This document shows positions 25,209 to 33,340 of a stretch of 64,000 nt of DNA, one piece after another. The first letter of the stretch is position 1; each line of letters begins with the position of its first letter. Source of the DNA: Paenibacillus_L residui (GTDB lineage Bacteria; Bacillota; Bacilli; Paenibacillales; NBRC-103111); the NCBI RefSeq assembly GCF_042677205.1, contig NZ_JBHTIU010000027.1, positions 186,001-250,000 on the forward strand, in the 5' to 3' direction. A program made the position numbers and the translations under genes. Below the pieces are notes generated by a model, which saw only the letters and a list, made by a program, of their open reading frames with translations, searched no databases and was not told where the DNA came from.

Positions 25209-26123
25209 TCATTTTTTGACAAGCATCTTTAACAGCGAAGCCGCCGAGCGGAACCGGGAGCTTCCGCCTATCGGCCGTATGGACCGGTAGGTCGTTAGCG
25301 ACACTTTGGCATCTCTAAGCGCGTATGAGAAATCGTCGTCCAGCATGAGACGGTGCTCCCACACCCTCTTGGGCCAGGAGGGCAGAAAGCTCTTGAGCTC
25401 GTCATCCTCTACGGCCGGATGAATATACGTCTCGCTTATCCCTTCGGGAAGCTCGTATACTTTCTTCACCAGCATTTTCTTGAAGCTGTCATACGTCTCG
25501 CCCTCCTCTACATGGTAAGGATGGGTGAGCAAATAATCCGGCATCCCGACGCCCAGCGTATCCGCAAGAGCGACAATGCCGGCCAGCGTCTGCTCCGCGT
25601 TGGGAATGGAGGCCAGGAAGTCATCCTTGGCGTAAATCTTGCGAAAGATGCGGAAGGGCAGTTTTCTCTTGGCGCATTCCCAGAAGACGACCGGGAGATA
25701 GGTCTTACCGGTGGCCAAGCCGTAAAGACTGCCCATGTGGTTGTCCACATGCGATATGTTCAGGCCGGCCTTGGCCACGGCCTGGAATTGGGCGTTGATC
25801 TCTGCTCTAACCGCTTTCGGTTCGGCGTTCCTTTCGAATTCCTCGATCGTCCTGTACATATAACCACTCTCGTCATGAAGAGAAGGCAGCCCCGTCAAGC
25901 TGCGCCAGCGATGCCCGTCGTATTCGCTGGTCAACGTCAAATGCAGACCGACATTGACCTCCTGCCTGCTGCGGCACCATGCCGCCGCCTCTGCAAATTC
26001 CGGTGCCGGGGGCATAATCGTCGCCGAGGAGACCCTGCCTTCTTCAAGAAGCTGGAAAATGGCCTGATTCGCTGCCTTGCACTGGCCGAAATCATCGCAA
26101 TTGATGATTAAAGATCGCTTCAT
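25209..26123 (-). CDS. ChbG/YdjC-family carbohydrate deacetylase
   Basis: A 304-residue protein of the YdjC/ChbG family, metal-dependent deacetylases acting on N-acetylated chito-oligosaccharides. The N-terminal NCDDFGQCKAANQAI carries the metal/catalytic Asp pair, EVNVGLHLTLTSEYDG holds the His of the second motif, and NISHVDNHMGSLYG holds the HxDxH-like third motif. The C-terminus includes TYIHPAVEDDE. It has no signal peptide, so it is cytoplasmic and would act on imported sugar. RBS AGGAGG precedes the ATG; the gene begins ten bases after the MFS transporter stop, so the two are co-transcribed, which fits import followed by deacetylation. Confidence 0.9.
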   Translation of the reverse strand: MKRSLIINCDDFGQCKAANQAIFQLLEEGRVSSATIMPPAPEFAEAAAWCRSRQEVNVGLHLTLTSEYDGHRWRSLTGLPSLHDESGYMYRTIEEFERNAEPKAVRAEINAQFQAVAKAGLNISHVDNHMGSLYGLATGKTYLPVVFWECAKRKLPFRIFRKIYAKDDFLASIPNAEQTLAGIVALADTLGVGMPDYLLTHPYHVEEGETYDSFKKMLVKKVYELPEGISETYIHPAVEDDELKSFLPSWPKRVWEHRLMLDDDFSYALRDAKVSLTTYRSIRPIGGSSRFRSAASLLKMLVKK

Positions 26124-26133
26124 GCTTTCCCTC

Positions 26134-27423
26134 CTATTCCGTGTGACGGGTTGGATTGTCGCTGGCTTTAAGCAATAAAGATACCAAGTACGAGATAGTA
26201 AGCAGAAGGAAGGGAATCACGCTGATCAAGGTCCGGAACGCCTGATCCGCATTCGGACCGGGGTCGTTCCCGCTGACATAGCCGAACAGCAAGCCGACGC
26301 ACCAGAAGGCGAGGGCCGACAGCAAGCCGCTGGAACGGGTGATAAATCCCCCCACCGCATTATAAATGCCCTCTCTTCGGCGTCCGGTTTTCTCATAATC
26401 GCGGTCCACAATTTGTCCATTCAGGACAGCAGGAGTAACCAGAAAACCGGACATTCCCAGCCCAACGACAATTCCCGCCGCAATGCCTCCCCCGAGCCCC
26501 TTCGCAAACCATAACGGAATAACGGATAGCGCATAGACAAGCAAGGCGAAGCGCCAGCCTCTGAGCCCGCCGAGCTTGCGGACGACCCAATACCAAAAAG
26601 CAACCAGAGGGATAACCGACAGAAAAACGGCCGCGAGCAGCACAGAAACCTGAGATTCGGGAATATGAAGCGAATATTTGGCATAGAAGGGGATCGCCGA
26701 GCTGAGGAGACCATTGACGGTTTGGGCGAAAGAGTTGGCGATATTAAATATCCAAAACGTCTTGTTCTTGAAGGTTTCGCGGAAAGCGGCCAGCATCTTG
26801 AGCGGGGGTTCCTTCCGCGCTTCTTCATCTTCCTGCACAGTCATCATGCAGAGGAGCATCAATACAGCGAAAACAGAGGCATAGATCCAGGCCATACCGG
26901 AAAAACCGATCCAGGCAAATATGACCGGAGTAAGCGCTGTGCCTATCAGGATCGCCACAATCTGATAGCCTTGCTGAATCGCCGAAGCTTTGGCCCGCAG
27001 CCGGTCTCCGCGAAACAGCTCCGGAAACAGGGCGCCGTAATTTACCCACAGGATGGCGGCAACGCTTTCATAAACAATAAGAGCAATGAGAAACCATGTA
27101 AAAAGCTGCCGGTCCCCCGTCCCCTGCGGAGCGGAAAAAATGAAGACAAAAGAAGCCATAAATAAAGGGATGGCCGCCATAATCCAGGGCTTGCGGCGCC
27201 CCCAACGGGTTCTGGTGCCGTCGGACAAATACCCGAGAATCGGATCATTCACCGCATCCCACACCATATAGATAGTGCGGGCCAAAGTAGCCAAACCTAC
27301 TCCCAGTCCCAGCTTGTCAATATAATAATAGCTGTAGAAGGAGCTGAACGCCTGAACGGGAATCATCATGGCCAGCATTCCAAGCGCATAGGTGTAAGGG
27401 GAGTTGATCCCAAGCTTCTTCAT
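26134..27423 (-). CDS. GPH-family (MFS) sugar:cation symporter
   Basis: A 429-residue protein with 12 predicted membrane segments of the glycoside-pentoside-hexuronide family (MelB/XynP-like). Family marks are YYIDKLGLGVGLATLARTI, then MVWDAVNDPILGYLSDGTRT and RWGRRKPWI (first loop, cation-linked Asp and basic cluster), plus NSFAQTVNGLL in the second half. The ATG chosen (MKKLGINSPYTYALG) has GGAGG eight bases upstream; a start at 27438 would lie in the Shine-Dalgarno. It is first of a two-gene operon with a ChbG-type deacetylase, so an acetylated amino-sugar oligosaccharide is the likely cargo; this is inferred from the neighbour. Confidence 0.88.
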   Translation of the reverse strand: MKKLGINSPYTYALGMLAMMIPVQAFSSFYSYYYIDKLGLGVGLATLARTIYMVWDAVNDPILGYLSDGTRTRWGRRKPWIMAAIPLFMASFVFIFSAPQGTGDRQLFTWFLIALIVYESVAAILWVNYGALFPELFRGDRLRAKASAIQQGYQIVAILIGTALTPVIFAWIGFSGMAWIYASVFAVLMLLCMMTVQEDEEARKEPPLKMLAAFRETFKNKTFWIFNIANSFAQTVNGLLSSAIPFYAKYSLHIPESQVSVLLAAVFLSVIPLVAFWYWVVRKLGGLRGWRFALLVYALSVIPLWFAKGLGGGIAAGIVVGLGMSGFLVTPAVLNGQIVDRDYEKTGRRREGIYNAVGGFITRSSGLLSALAFWCVGLLFGYVSGNDPGPNADQAFRTLISVIPFLLLTISYLVSLLLKASDNPTRHTE

Positions 27424-27548
27424 GGTTCTTTCCTCCAAGTCCTTATCGGGTAGCCTTGCAGGTACTTCGGGAGGCGATCAATCACAGGAACTATTTTCCA
27501 ATTATTATACGATTCTCCGATGCTTCCGGTCAATCATTCCCTTACTCG

Positions 27549-27645
27549 CAAGGATAAACGGCTATCGCCGTCCTTAGGACGGGCGCGTTTACCGATGAAA
27601 TAGAAGAACAGGTATAGATGAAAACTTATACTTCTTATATTTTCA
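27549..27645 (+). repeat. Dispersed structured repeat RE1, copy 2
   Basis: Nearly identical to copy 1 over its first half, including CAAGGATAAACGGCTATC and the palindrome CCGTCCTTAGGACGG, then ACCGATGAAATA. The second hairpin is altered (GTATA...TATAC). It lies just past the terminator of ectD, in the same relation to a minus-strand gene as the other copies. It occupies part of the 279-base gap between ectD and the sugar transporter. Confidence 0.88.
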
Positions 27646-27682
27646 AAAAAATCCGGACAGAAATGAATTTTCCGTCCGGATT
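27645..27682 (-). terminator. Rho-independent terminator of the ectoine operon
   Basis: AATCCGGAC pairs with GTCCGGATT around a loop of about 15 bases; on the minus strand the stem is followed by TTTTTTTG. It lies 20 bases past the ectD stop. Confidence 0.9.
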
Positions 27683-27702
27683 ATGCTGTGCGTGCGCCTT
27701 AT

Positions 27703-28608
27703 CTAGTCGCGGGTCGCTATGTAGTCGGGCCTCGGCTTCTGGCCGGAATACGGCGCAACCAGCTTGTTTTCCACGCTGTTATACACCATGAATACGTTGC
27801 TTCTGGGATAGGGAGTAATGTTGCTGTTGGATCCGTGCATAATGTTGCAGTCAAACAGCAGTATGGAGCCGGCTTTGCCGGTCGGCATCTCAATGCCGCC
27901 TTGTTCGACAAGCCACTTCAGGCTGTCGTTGTCCGGCACCCCGTAAATTTGCTTGCGCAGGGAAGATTTATAATTTTCGTCCGGGGTTCGGCCTACGCAC
28001 GAGATGTAATGCTTATGGGAGCCCGGAACGACCATAAGCGCACCGTTATACGCATAATTGTCTTCCAAAGCGACGGAGCAGCTAAGCGCTCTCATTCGAG
28101 GCATTCCGTCCTCCACGTGCCAGGTTTCAAAATCGGAGTGCCAGTAAAATTCTTTGCCTGTAAAGCCCGGCTTGAAATTGATCCGCGATTGGTGGATATA
28201 AGCTTCGCTGCCGAGAATTTGCTGCACCGCTCCTACAATTCTGGAATTTCGCGACAGCTCCCGGAAGATCTCATTGTCACGATGTACAGCGAAGACGGAG
28301 CGAACTTCATCCCCTCCCGGCTCGCGAATGACTTCCGGTACACGCCGGTCGGCGCTTTCTTGCCAGACTTTATTCAGCTCCTCCTTCAGCCCGGCTGTCT
28401 CTTCCTCCGAGAAGAACGAATCCAGGAACAAATAACCGTTCCGCTCGAAGAAATCAAGCTGTTCCTTGCTCAAAGGCCCGGTAAACCCGGCATCCGGATA
28501 GACGACCGGATCCTTGCGGCTCGTAATGGTTGGTTTATCGTGAATCCTCGATGGATAAAGGTCGATCTGGTTATCGTTACGATTTAAGGCCGTATTCGTG
28601 TTACTCAT
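27703..28608 (-). CDS. ectD: Ectoine hydroxylase EctD
   Basis: A 301-residue Fe(II)/2-oxoglutarate-dependent dioxygenase converting ectoine to 5-hydroxyectoine. The EctD signature FYWHSDFETWHVEDGMPRMR (about residues 142-161) contains the HxD iron ligands; the distal His is in NIMHGSNSN, and RSNVFMVYNSVEN is the 2-oxoglutarate Arg region. N-terminal LYPSRIHDKP and DGFTGPLSKEQLDFFERNG-like sequence are typical. The ATG at 28608 has AAGGAGGAG upstream and gives the family length (about 300); the frame extends 42 unrelated codons further. It is last in ehuBCDA-ectABCD, 136 bases after ectC, the widest gap in the operon. Confidence 0.96.
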   Translation of the reverse strand: MSNTNTALNRNDNQIDLYPSRIHDKPTITSRKDPVVYPDAGFTGPLSKEQLDFFERNGYLFLDSFFSEEETAGLKEELNKVWQESADRRVPEVIREPGGDEVRSVFAVHRDNEIFRELSRNSRIVGAVQQILGSEAYIHQSRINFKPGFTGKEFYWHSDFETWHVEDGMPRMRALSCSVALEDNYAYNGALMVVPGSHKHYISCVGRTPDENYKSSLRKQIYGVPDNDSLKWLVEQGGIEMPTGKAGSILLFDCNIMHGSNSNITPYPRSNVFMVYNSVENKLVAPYSGQKPRPDYIATRD

Positions 28609-28654
28609 CACAATCTCCTCCTTCGAAATAATCGCGATAGACGACTCCCTGGCT

Positions 28655-28700
28655 AGCGGCGCAGGCAGGGCTAACAGTATGGTCCCCGCCTGCTTCCTCT
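28655..28700 (-). other. Inverted repeat between ectC and ectD
   Basis: On the minus strand GCAGGCGGGG and CCCTGCCTGC can pair across a loop of about 13 bases, with one mismatch. No T-tract follows. It may attenuate or stabilise the ectD part of the transcript. Confidence 0.45.
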
Positions 28701-28744
28701 GCCCTTTCTTTTCTCCTGAACAGCGATTCCCCACAAATTATTTT

Positions 28745-29131
28745 TTAATCGGCAAGCACCGGGTATGTTCCTTCTTCATCATGCACTTCACGCCCCGTAC
28801 AAGGCGGGTTGAATACACAGACCATCCGCATATCTTTGGTCGCCCGCAAATAATGCTTCTCATGGCCATCCAGCGCATATACGGTTCCCGCTTTCAGCGG
28901 GTACACCCTCCCGGTTTCCTTCACCTCTATTTCGCCTTCCCCTTCAATGCAATAGACGGCTTCCACGTGATTTTTATACCAAATGAACGTTTCGGTTCCC
29001 GCCTTAATAATCGTGTCATGCAGCGAAAATCCCATTCCGTCCTTCTGCAGCAGCAGCCTGCGGCTGTTCCAAGTAGGAGTATCTACGTCGTTATCCGTTC
29101 CGATGATCTCATCCAATTGGCGTACAATCAT
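28745..29131 (-). CDS. ectC: L-ectoine synthase EctC
   Basis: A 128-residue cupin that cyclises N-gamma-acetyl-diaminobutyrate to ectoine with loss of water. Length and sequence are standard: MIVRQLDEIIGTDNDVDTPT at the start, GMGFSLHDTIIKAGTETFIWYKNHVEAVYCIEGEGE across the cupin strands, with the metal-binding His/Glu (FIWYKNHVEAVY), then YALDGHEKHYLRA and VCVFNPPCTGREVHDEEG at the C-terminus. The RBS GAGAGGAG is about ten bases before the ATG. It follows ectB by 109 bases. Confidence 0.97.
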   Translation of the reverse strand: MIVRQLDEIIGTDNDVDTPTWNSRRLLLQKDGMGFSLHDTIIKAGTETFIWYKNHVEAVYCIEGEGEIEVKETGRVYPLKAGTVYALDGHEKHYLRATKDMRMVCVFNPPCTGREVHDEEGTYPVLAD

Positions 29132-29240
29132 TATCTCCGCTCTCCTCTCTTTACTCCGATATCAAGAAATATAGCTGCATAATCCGATTGAAGTTCACCC
29201 GCTGTTCTGTTGTCCGAAGTCCATTCCCGGAATTCCGGAA

Positions 29241-30533
29241 TTACTTCACATGACGTCGTGAAACGGCATCCACACTGTCCCGGAAAATATCCAGCCCCCG
29301 CTCCAGAGCTTCATGGCCAACCGTTAGCGGAGGCATGACCTTCGCCACTTCGCTGTCCGGACCGGACGTTTCCATTATGAGGCCTTTTTGGAAAGCTTCG
29401 GCGCAAACTTCCTCGGCCATTCCAGGCTGTGGAAAGGCAATTCCTTGAAACAGCCCGCGGCCCCGTCTTGCCGCCTGCAGCGATGGATTCGAGCGGACGA
29501 TTTCCTCCAGACGCTGACGGACCCGCTCGCTCTTAGCCGACACTTCCTTCTCCAAGGAACCGCTCTCCCAATAATCGAGTGCTTCCGCTGCCGCAATGAA
29601 TGCCAGATTGTTGCCCCGGAAGGTACCGTTATGCTCCCCCGGCTCCCAGATATCGAGGTCGGAGCGGAACAGGGTGAGGGCTAACGGCAGGCCGAAGCCT
29701 CCGATGGCCTTGGACAGGCAGATGATATCCGGCGTAATTCCGGCTTCGTCGAAGCTGAAGAACGTCCCGGTCCTTCCGCAGCCGGCCTGAATATCGTCGA
29801 CAATAAGCAGAATTTCATACCTGCGGCAAATGTCCTCAATTCGGCGCAGCCATTCGAAGCTGGCCACATTAATGCCGCCTTCCCCCTGAACGGTCTCCAG
29901 AATAATCGCGGCCGGCAAGGAGACCCCGCTGCCGTTGTCCTCCAGATACCGCTCGATATACTCCGTCGTATCGACCTCTTCTCCGTAGTATCCGTCGAAC
30001 GGCATCGATACCGTATAATGAAGCGGGACACCGGCCCCCTGCCGTTTAAACTTGTTGCCGGTGACGGCCAGGGCACCGAGGGTCATTCCGTGGAACGCGT
30101 TGGTGAAGCTTATGACCGTCTGACGTCCCGTTATTTTACGGGCCAGCTTCAATGCGCTTTCGACCGAATTCGCTCCGGTCGGCCCGGGGAACATCACTTT
30201 ATAGTCCATCCCGCGCGGAGACAGAATCATTTGCTCGAATTTCTGCAGCAACCCTTCTTTGGCTTCCGTCGCCATGTCGAGGCTATGAGTCACTCCGTCA
30301 TTCATTAAGTATTCGATCAGCTTCTGTTTGATCCGGGGATTGTTATGCCCGTAATTCAATGTCCCCGCTCCAGCGAAAAAGTCGATGTACTCTCGTCCTT
30401 CCCGGTCCCACAGCTTCTCGTTGCGCGCCTTGGCAAATACTGTGGGAAAGCTTCGACAGTAGCTCCTTACTTCGGATTCCAGCTTTTCAAATACATGCAA
30501 TTCCGGCTTCTTTTCATCCGCAACATGGACCAT
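29241..30533 (-). CDS. ectB: Diaminobutyrate-2-oxoglutarate transaminase EctB
   Basis: A 430-residue class III PLP aminotransferase that makes L-2,4-diaminobutyrate from aspartate semialdehyde with glutamate. Family marks: ESEVRSYCRSFPTVF at the N-terminus, FFAGAGTLNYGHNNP, PGPTGANSVESALKLARKIT, then FTNAFHGMTLGALAVTGN, the PLP aspartate in LLIVDDIQAGCGRTG and the Schiff-base lysine in ICLSKAIGGFGLPL. Length is that of EctB. The Shine-Dalgarno AAGGAGG lies 12 bases before the chosen ATG, rather long. It follows ectA by 17 bases. No aspartokinase gene accompanies the cluster, so aspartate semialdehyde must come from general metabolism. Confidence 0.97.
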   Translation of the reverse strand: MVHVADEKKPELHVFEKLESEVRSYCRSFPTVFAKARNEKLWDREGREYIDFFAGAGTLNYGHNNPRIKQKLIEYLMNDGVTHSLDMATEAKEGLLQKFEQMILSPRGMDYKVMFPGPTGANSVESALKLARKITGRQTVISFTNAFHGMTLGALAVTGNKFKRQGAGVPLHYTVSMPFDGYYGEEVDTTEYIERYLEDNGSGVSLPAAIILETVQGEGGINVASFEWLRRIEDICRRYEILLIVDDIQAGCGRTGTFFSFDEAGITPDIICLSKAIGGFGLPLALTLFRSDLDIWEPGEHNGTFRGNNLAFIAAAEALDYWESGSLEKEVSAKSERVRQRLEEIVRSNPSLQAARRGRGLFQGIAFPQPGMAEEVCAEAFQKGLIMETSGPDSEVAKVMPPLTVGHEALERGLDIFRDSVDAVSRRHVK

Positions 30534-30550
30534 AACGGCGGCATTCCTCC

Positions 30551-31054
30551 TTATGATTTTAAAATAGTCGTTGCAATGGGGCCGATCCGGTACAGCTTCT
30601 CCTCTTCATGCTCCTCCCCCGGGAACATCTGGGCCGGAAACCCTCCGGCTTCCACCATTTTCGTTTCCAAACTGTCCGTTAACCGGGCGAACAGCGCTCT
30701 GGAGGGACCATTGGAAGGGGAAATGGTCGTTTCCAGATACCGGATGTCCCGGCAGCTTTCTCTCTTCAGAAGTTCCTCCAGCAGTCTCCGGCCGACCCCC
30801 TGGCCCCTTTCGGACTCGGCCACTCCGATCTGCCATACAAACAGTGTGTCCCGGCTCCCGGGTACGGGGCAGGAAGTAACAAATCCCGTCAGCTCACCTT
30901 CCTTCTCGGCAATGACGCAGGTTTCCGCAAAATAGCGGCACAACATGATGTAGCAATAGATGGAATTGACATCTAACACCCGGCTTTGGCGAACCAATTC
31001 CCATATTCTTGCCCCGTCCTCTGCCTGCGGTTTCCTGAAGCGGACCTCGCTCAC
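30551..31054 (-). CDS. ectA: Diaminobutyrate acetyltransferase EctA
   Basis: A 167-residue GNAT enzyme that acetylates the gamma-amino group of diaminobutyrate. EctA marks are RKPQAEDGARIWELVRQSRV, DVNSIYCYIMLCRYFAETCV, the acetyl-CoA loop VAESERGQGVGRRLLEELL and the signature YLETTISPSNGPSRALFAR. It starts at a GTG that overlaps the TGA of ehuA (GTGA), so translation of the biosynthetic genes is coupled to the transporter ATPase. GGGGGGAC lies upstream. Length fits the family (about 160-175). Confidence 0.96.
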   Translation of the reverse strand: MSEVRFRKPQAEDGARIWELVRQSRVLDVNSIYCYIMLCRYFAETCVIAEKEGELTGFVTSCPVPGSRDTLFVWQIGVAESERGQGVGRRLLEELLKRESCRDIRYLETTISPSNGPSRALFARLTDSLETKMVEAGGFPAQMFPGEEHEEEKLYRIGPIATTILKS

Positions 31055-31926
31055 GCGGACGTCCCCCCGCTGTATCCGTTGCGAAACCGGCTAAGGAAAG
31101 CTTGCAGCCGATCGCTTTGCGGGTTTTCGAACAGCTGGCGGGGCGGCCCCTGCTCAACGATGGAGCCTCCATCGGTAAACACTACGCGGTCGGCAATGTC
31201 TCTGGCGAAGTCCATCTCGTGAGTGATCAGCAGCATGGCCATCTCTCCCTCCAGGGCGATATCCTTGATCACCTTCAATACCTCGCCTACCAGCTCCGGA
31301 TCAAGCGCGGATGTCGGTTCGTCGAACAGCATCACCTTGGGCTGCATGACGAGGGCTCGGGCAATCGCTACCCGCTGCTTCTGCCCTCCGGACAGTTGGG
31401 CGGGATATTGATCCGCTTTATCGGCCAGGCCGACCTTATCCAGCATTTCCATCGCCTTCTGTCTGGCTTCCTTCTTCGGAACCTTAAGCACGTGGATCGG
31501 GGCCTCCGTCACGTTGCGCAAAATCGTCATATGCGGAAACAGGTTGAAGTGCTGAAATACCATTCCGATCTTGCTTCGCACCCGGTGCAGATGCTTCTCA
31601 TCCGCCCTTACGAGGCGCCCTTTGACCTCCTTATGCCATAATGGCTCCCCTTCCACCTCGATCACCCCGGAGGTAGGCTCCTCAAGTGTCATCAAGATTC
31701 GGGCAAGCGTCGTTTTGCCCGAGCCGCTCGGCCCGATTACCGCGACCTTCTCGCCGGGGGTAATATCCAGATCAATCTCGTTCAGCACTTGATGATCCCC
31801 GAACGATATGCTGACCTTGCGATAGCGCACGATGGGAGAAGACGTCTCCGGTCCAGCCGGACTTTTCCCTTGCAGGGCCGAGAGACCGTCCCTTTCGATT
31901 ACTTGAATCCCGGAATCGGATTCCAT
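31051..31926 (-). CDS. ehuA: Ectoine/hydroxyectoine ABC transporter ATP-binding protein EhuA
   Basis: A 291-residue polar amino-acid-type ABC ATPase. After an N-terminal extension of about 35 residues, the motifs are Walker A GPSGSGKTT, Q-loop MVFQHFNLFPHMT, signature LSGGQKQR, Walker B VMLFDEPTSALDPE and H-loop LLITHEMDFAR. The EhuA assignment is from the operon: it closes ehuBCDA and its stop overlaps the start of ectA. The ATG at 31926 has AAGGCGGTG upstream; a TTG at 31947 has no Shine-Dalgarno. The long N-terminal extension is unusual and of unknown significance. Confidence 0.9.
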   Translation of the reverse strand: MESDSGIQVIERDGLSALQGKSPAGPETSSPIVRYRKVSISFGDHQVLNEIDLDITPGEKVAVIGPSGSGKTTLARILMTLEEPTSGVIEVEGEPLWHKEVKGRLVRADEKHLHRVRSKIGMVFQHFNLFPHMTILRNVTEAPIHVLKVPKKEARQKAMEMLDKVGLADKADQYPAQLSGGQKQRVAIARALVMQPKVMLFDEPTSALDPELVGEVLKVIKDIALEGEMAMLLITHEMDFARDIADRVVFTDGGSIVEQGPPRQLFENPQSDRLQAFLSRFRNGYSGGTSA

Positions 31927-32004
31927 TTCTATCACCGCCTTTTTCAATATGAATACTTGGTTAATGAATAGTACAACCCCTTATTTCCTTACAGATCTTC
32001 TCTT

Positions 32005-32655
32005 CTATCTGCGATTCAGCTTGAGCTCGAATGTGCGAACTACAAGCGATGAAGCATAGCTCAGAACGAGGAATAACAAACCGGCCAGCGTGAAAACCTC
32101 CACATAACGGAACGACTGCGAGCCAAGCGATTTGGCGGTCGTCATCAGCTCGACAACGGTTATCGCGGACAACAGCGGGGTTTCCTTGAACATGACGATC
32201 AGATAGTTTCCCATTACCGGAATGATCGGCGGGATGGCTTGTGGGAGAATGACCCGCAGCCATATCTGACCCTTGGTAAAATTGAGAGCGGTCGAGGCTT
32301 CCCATTGCCCCCGGTCTACCGCTTCAATGCCGGACCGGTACACCTCGGACATATATGTGCTGTAATGCAGTCCCAGTCCAATGACTCCACAGAAGAAAGG
32401 GGACAAGGCGATTCCAAATTGCGGCAATGCGTAGAACAAGAAAAACAACTGTACCAATAAAGGCGTATTCCGGATAAATTCCACAAAACCGATGACCGGA
32501 TAGGATATGAGCTTATACCGGGAACGTCGCATGACGGCGAGCAGCAATCCGAACAACGAGGCAATGGCGAAACCGGCCAGCGTAGCCGCGATGGTGATCG
32601 GAAGGGCATGCAGCATCTTCGGCAGGATATCCAGGGCATAATCCCAGTTCCACAT
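32005..32655 (-). CDS. ehuD: Ectoine/hydroxyectoine ABC transporter permease EhuD
   Basis: A 216-residue HisM/GlnP-type permease with five or so membrane segments (from about residues 20, 55, 85, 140 and 185). The EAA loop is EAVDRGQWEASTALNFTKGQ followed by IWLRVILPQAIP, where the ATPase docks. The N-terminus MWNWDYALDILPKMLHALP and FIRNTPLLVQLFFLFYALPQ are typical of this family. GGGAGG precedes the ATG by eight bases. It begins two bases after the ehuC stop. Which of the two permease genes corresponds to EhuC and which to EhuD is assigned by order only. Confidence 0.88.
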   Translation of the reverse strand: MWNWDYALDILPKMLHALPITIAATLAGFAIASLFGLLLAVMRRSRYKLISYPVIGFVEFIRNTPLLVQLFFLFYALPQFGIALSPFFCGVIGLGLHYSTYMSEVYRSGIEAVDRGQWEASTALNFTKGQIWLRVILPQAIPPIIPVMGNYLIVMFKETPLLSAITVVELMTTAKSLGSQSFRYVEVFTLAGLLFLVLSYASSLVVRTFELKLNRR

Positions 32656-32657
32656 GA

Positions 32658-33320
32658 TTATGACCTCCCTGCAGCCGCTCTTTTTTCAAACCAGCGCACG
32701 ATGAGTGTCAGGACATACGCGATTATGAAGTAAATAACGAGCAGCATGATAAATATTTCGGTGGTGTGGTAATTGGAATAGGATCGTAAGATCATTCCTT
32801 GATAAGTCAGGTCCATCACCGTGATAAAAGATACGAGCGAAGTCCCTTTTAACAGCTCGATTAACAGATTCCCGAACGCCGGAAGCATGCGGACAAATGC
32901 CTGAGGCAGGATCACGAGCCTCATCCGCTGTCCCGGGGTCATGTTAAGAGCAATCGTCGCTTCCGTCTGTCCCCGGGGGACGGCCAGAATAGAGCTCCTT
33001 ACCACTTCAGAGCCATAAGCTCCGGAATTCAAGCCCAGTGCCAGCACGGATGCCATAAGGGCCGACACCCTGACATCGATAAGCATCGGCAGAGCGAAAT
33101 AAATCCAGAACAATTGAACCAGCAGAGAGGTTCCGCGAAAAATCTCCACATAAATTACTGTAACCCATCGAATGATACGAAATTTCGACAATCTCCCGAA
33201 GCCGGCAATAAACGACATAACAAAGGCAAAGATCGTAGAATAGATCGTGACCAGCAGTGTTATCTTGACACCGCGCATTAATGTCGGGAGAAAGTCCGCC
33301 CAAGAATCGATAAGGACCAC
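32658..33320 (-). CDS. ehuC: Ectoine/hydroxyectoine ABC transporter permease EhuC
   Basis: A 220-residue HisQ/GlnP-type permease, partner of EhuD. It has EIFRGTSLLVQLFWIYFALP, the EAA loop SILAVPRGQTEATIALNMTP followed by GQRMRLVILPQAFVRMLPAF, and a Arg/Lys-rich C-terminus. The start is ambiguous: the only plausible in-frame initiator is a GTG at 33320 that abuts the Shine-Dalgarno (AAAGGAGTG), leaving no spacer. The gene lies 20 bases after ehuB and two bases before ehuD, so it is certainly in the same operon. Confidence 0.88.
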   Translation of the reverse strand: MVLIDSWADFLPTLMRGVKITLLVTIYSTIFAFVMSFIAGFGRLSKFRIIRWVTVIYVEIFRGTSLLVQLFWIYFALPMLIDVRVSALMASVLALGLNSGAYGSEVVRSSILAVPRGQTEATIALNMTPGQRMRLVILPQAFVRMLPAFGNLLIELLKGTSLVSFITVMDLTYQGMILRSYSNYHTTEIFIMLLVIYFIIAYVLTLIVRWFEKRAAAGRS

Positions 33321-33340
33321 TCCTTTAATGTTCCATAAAC

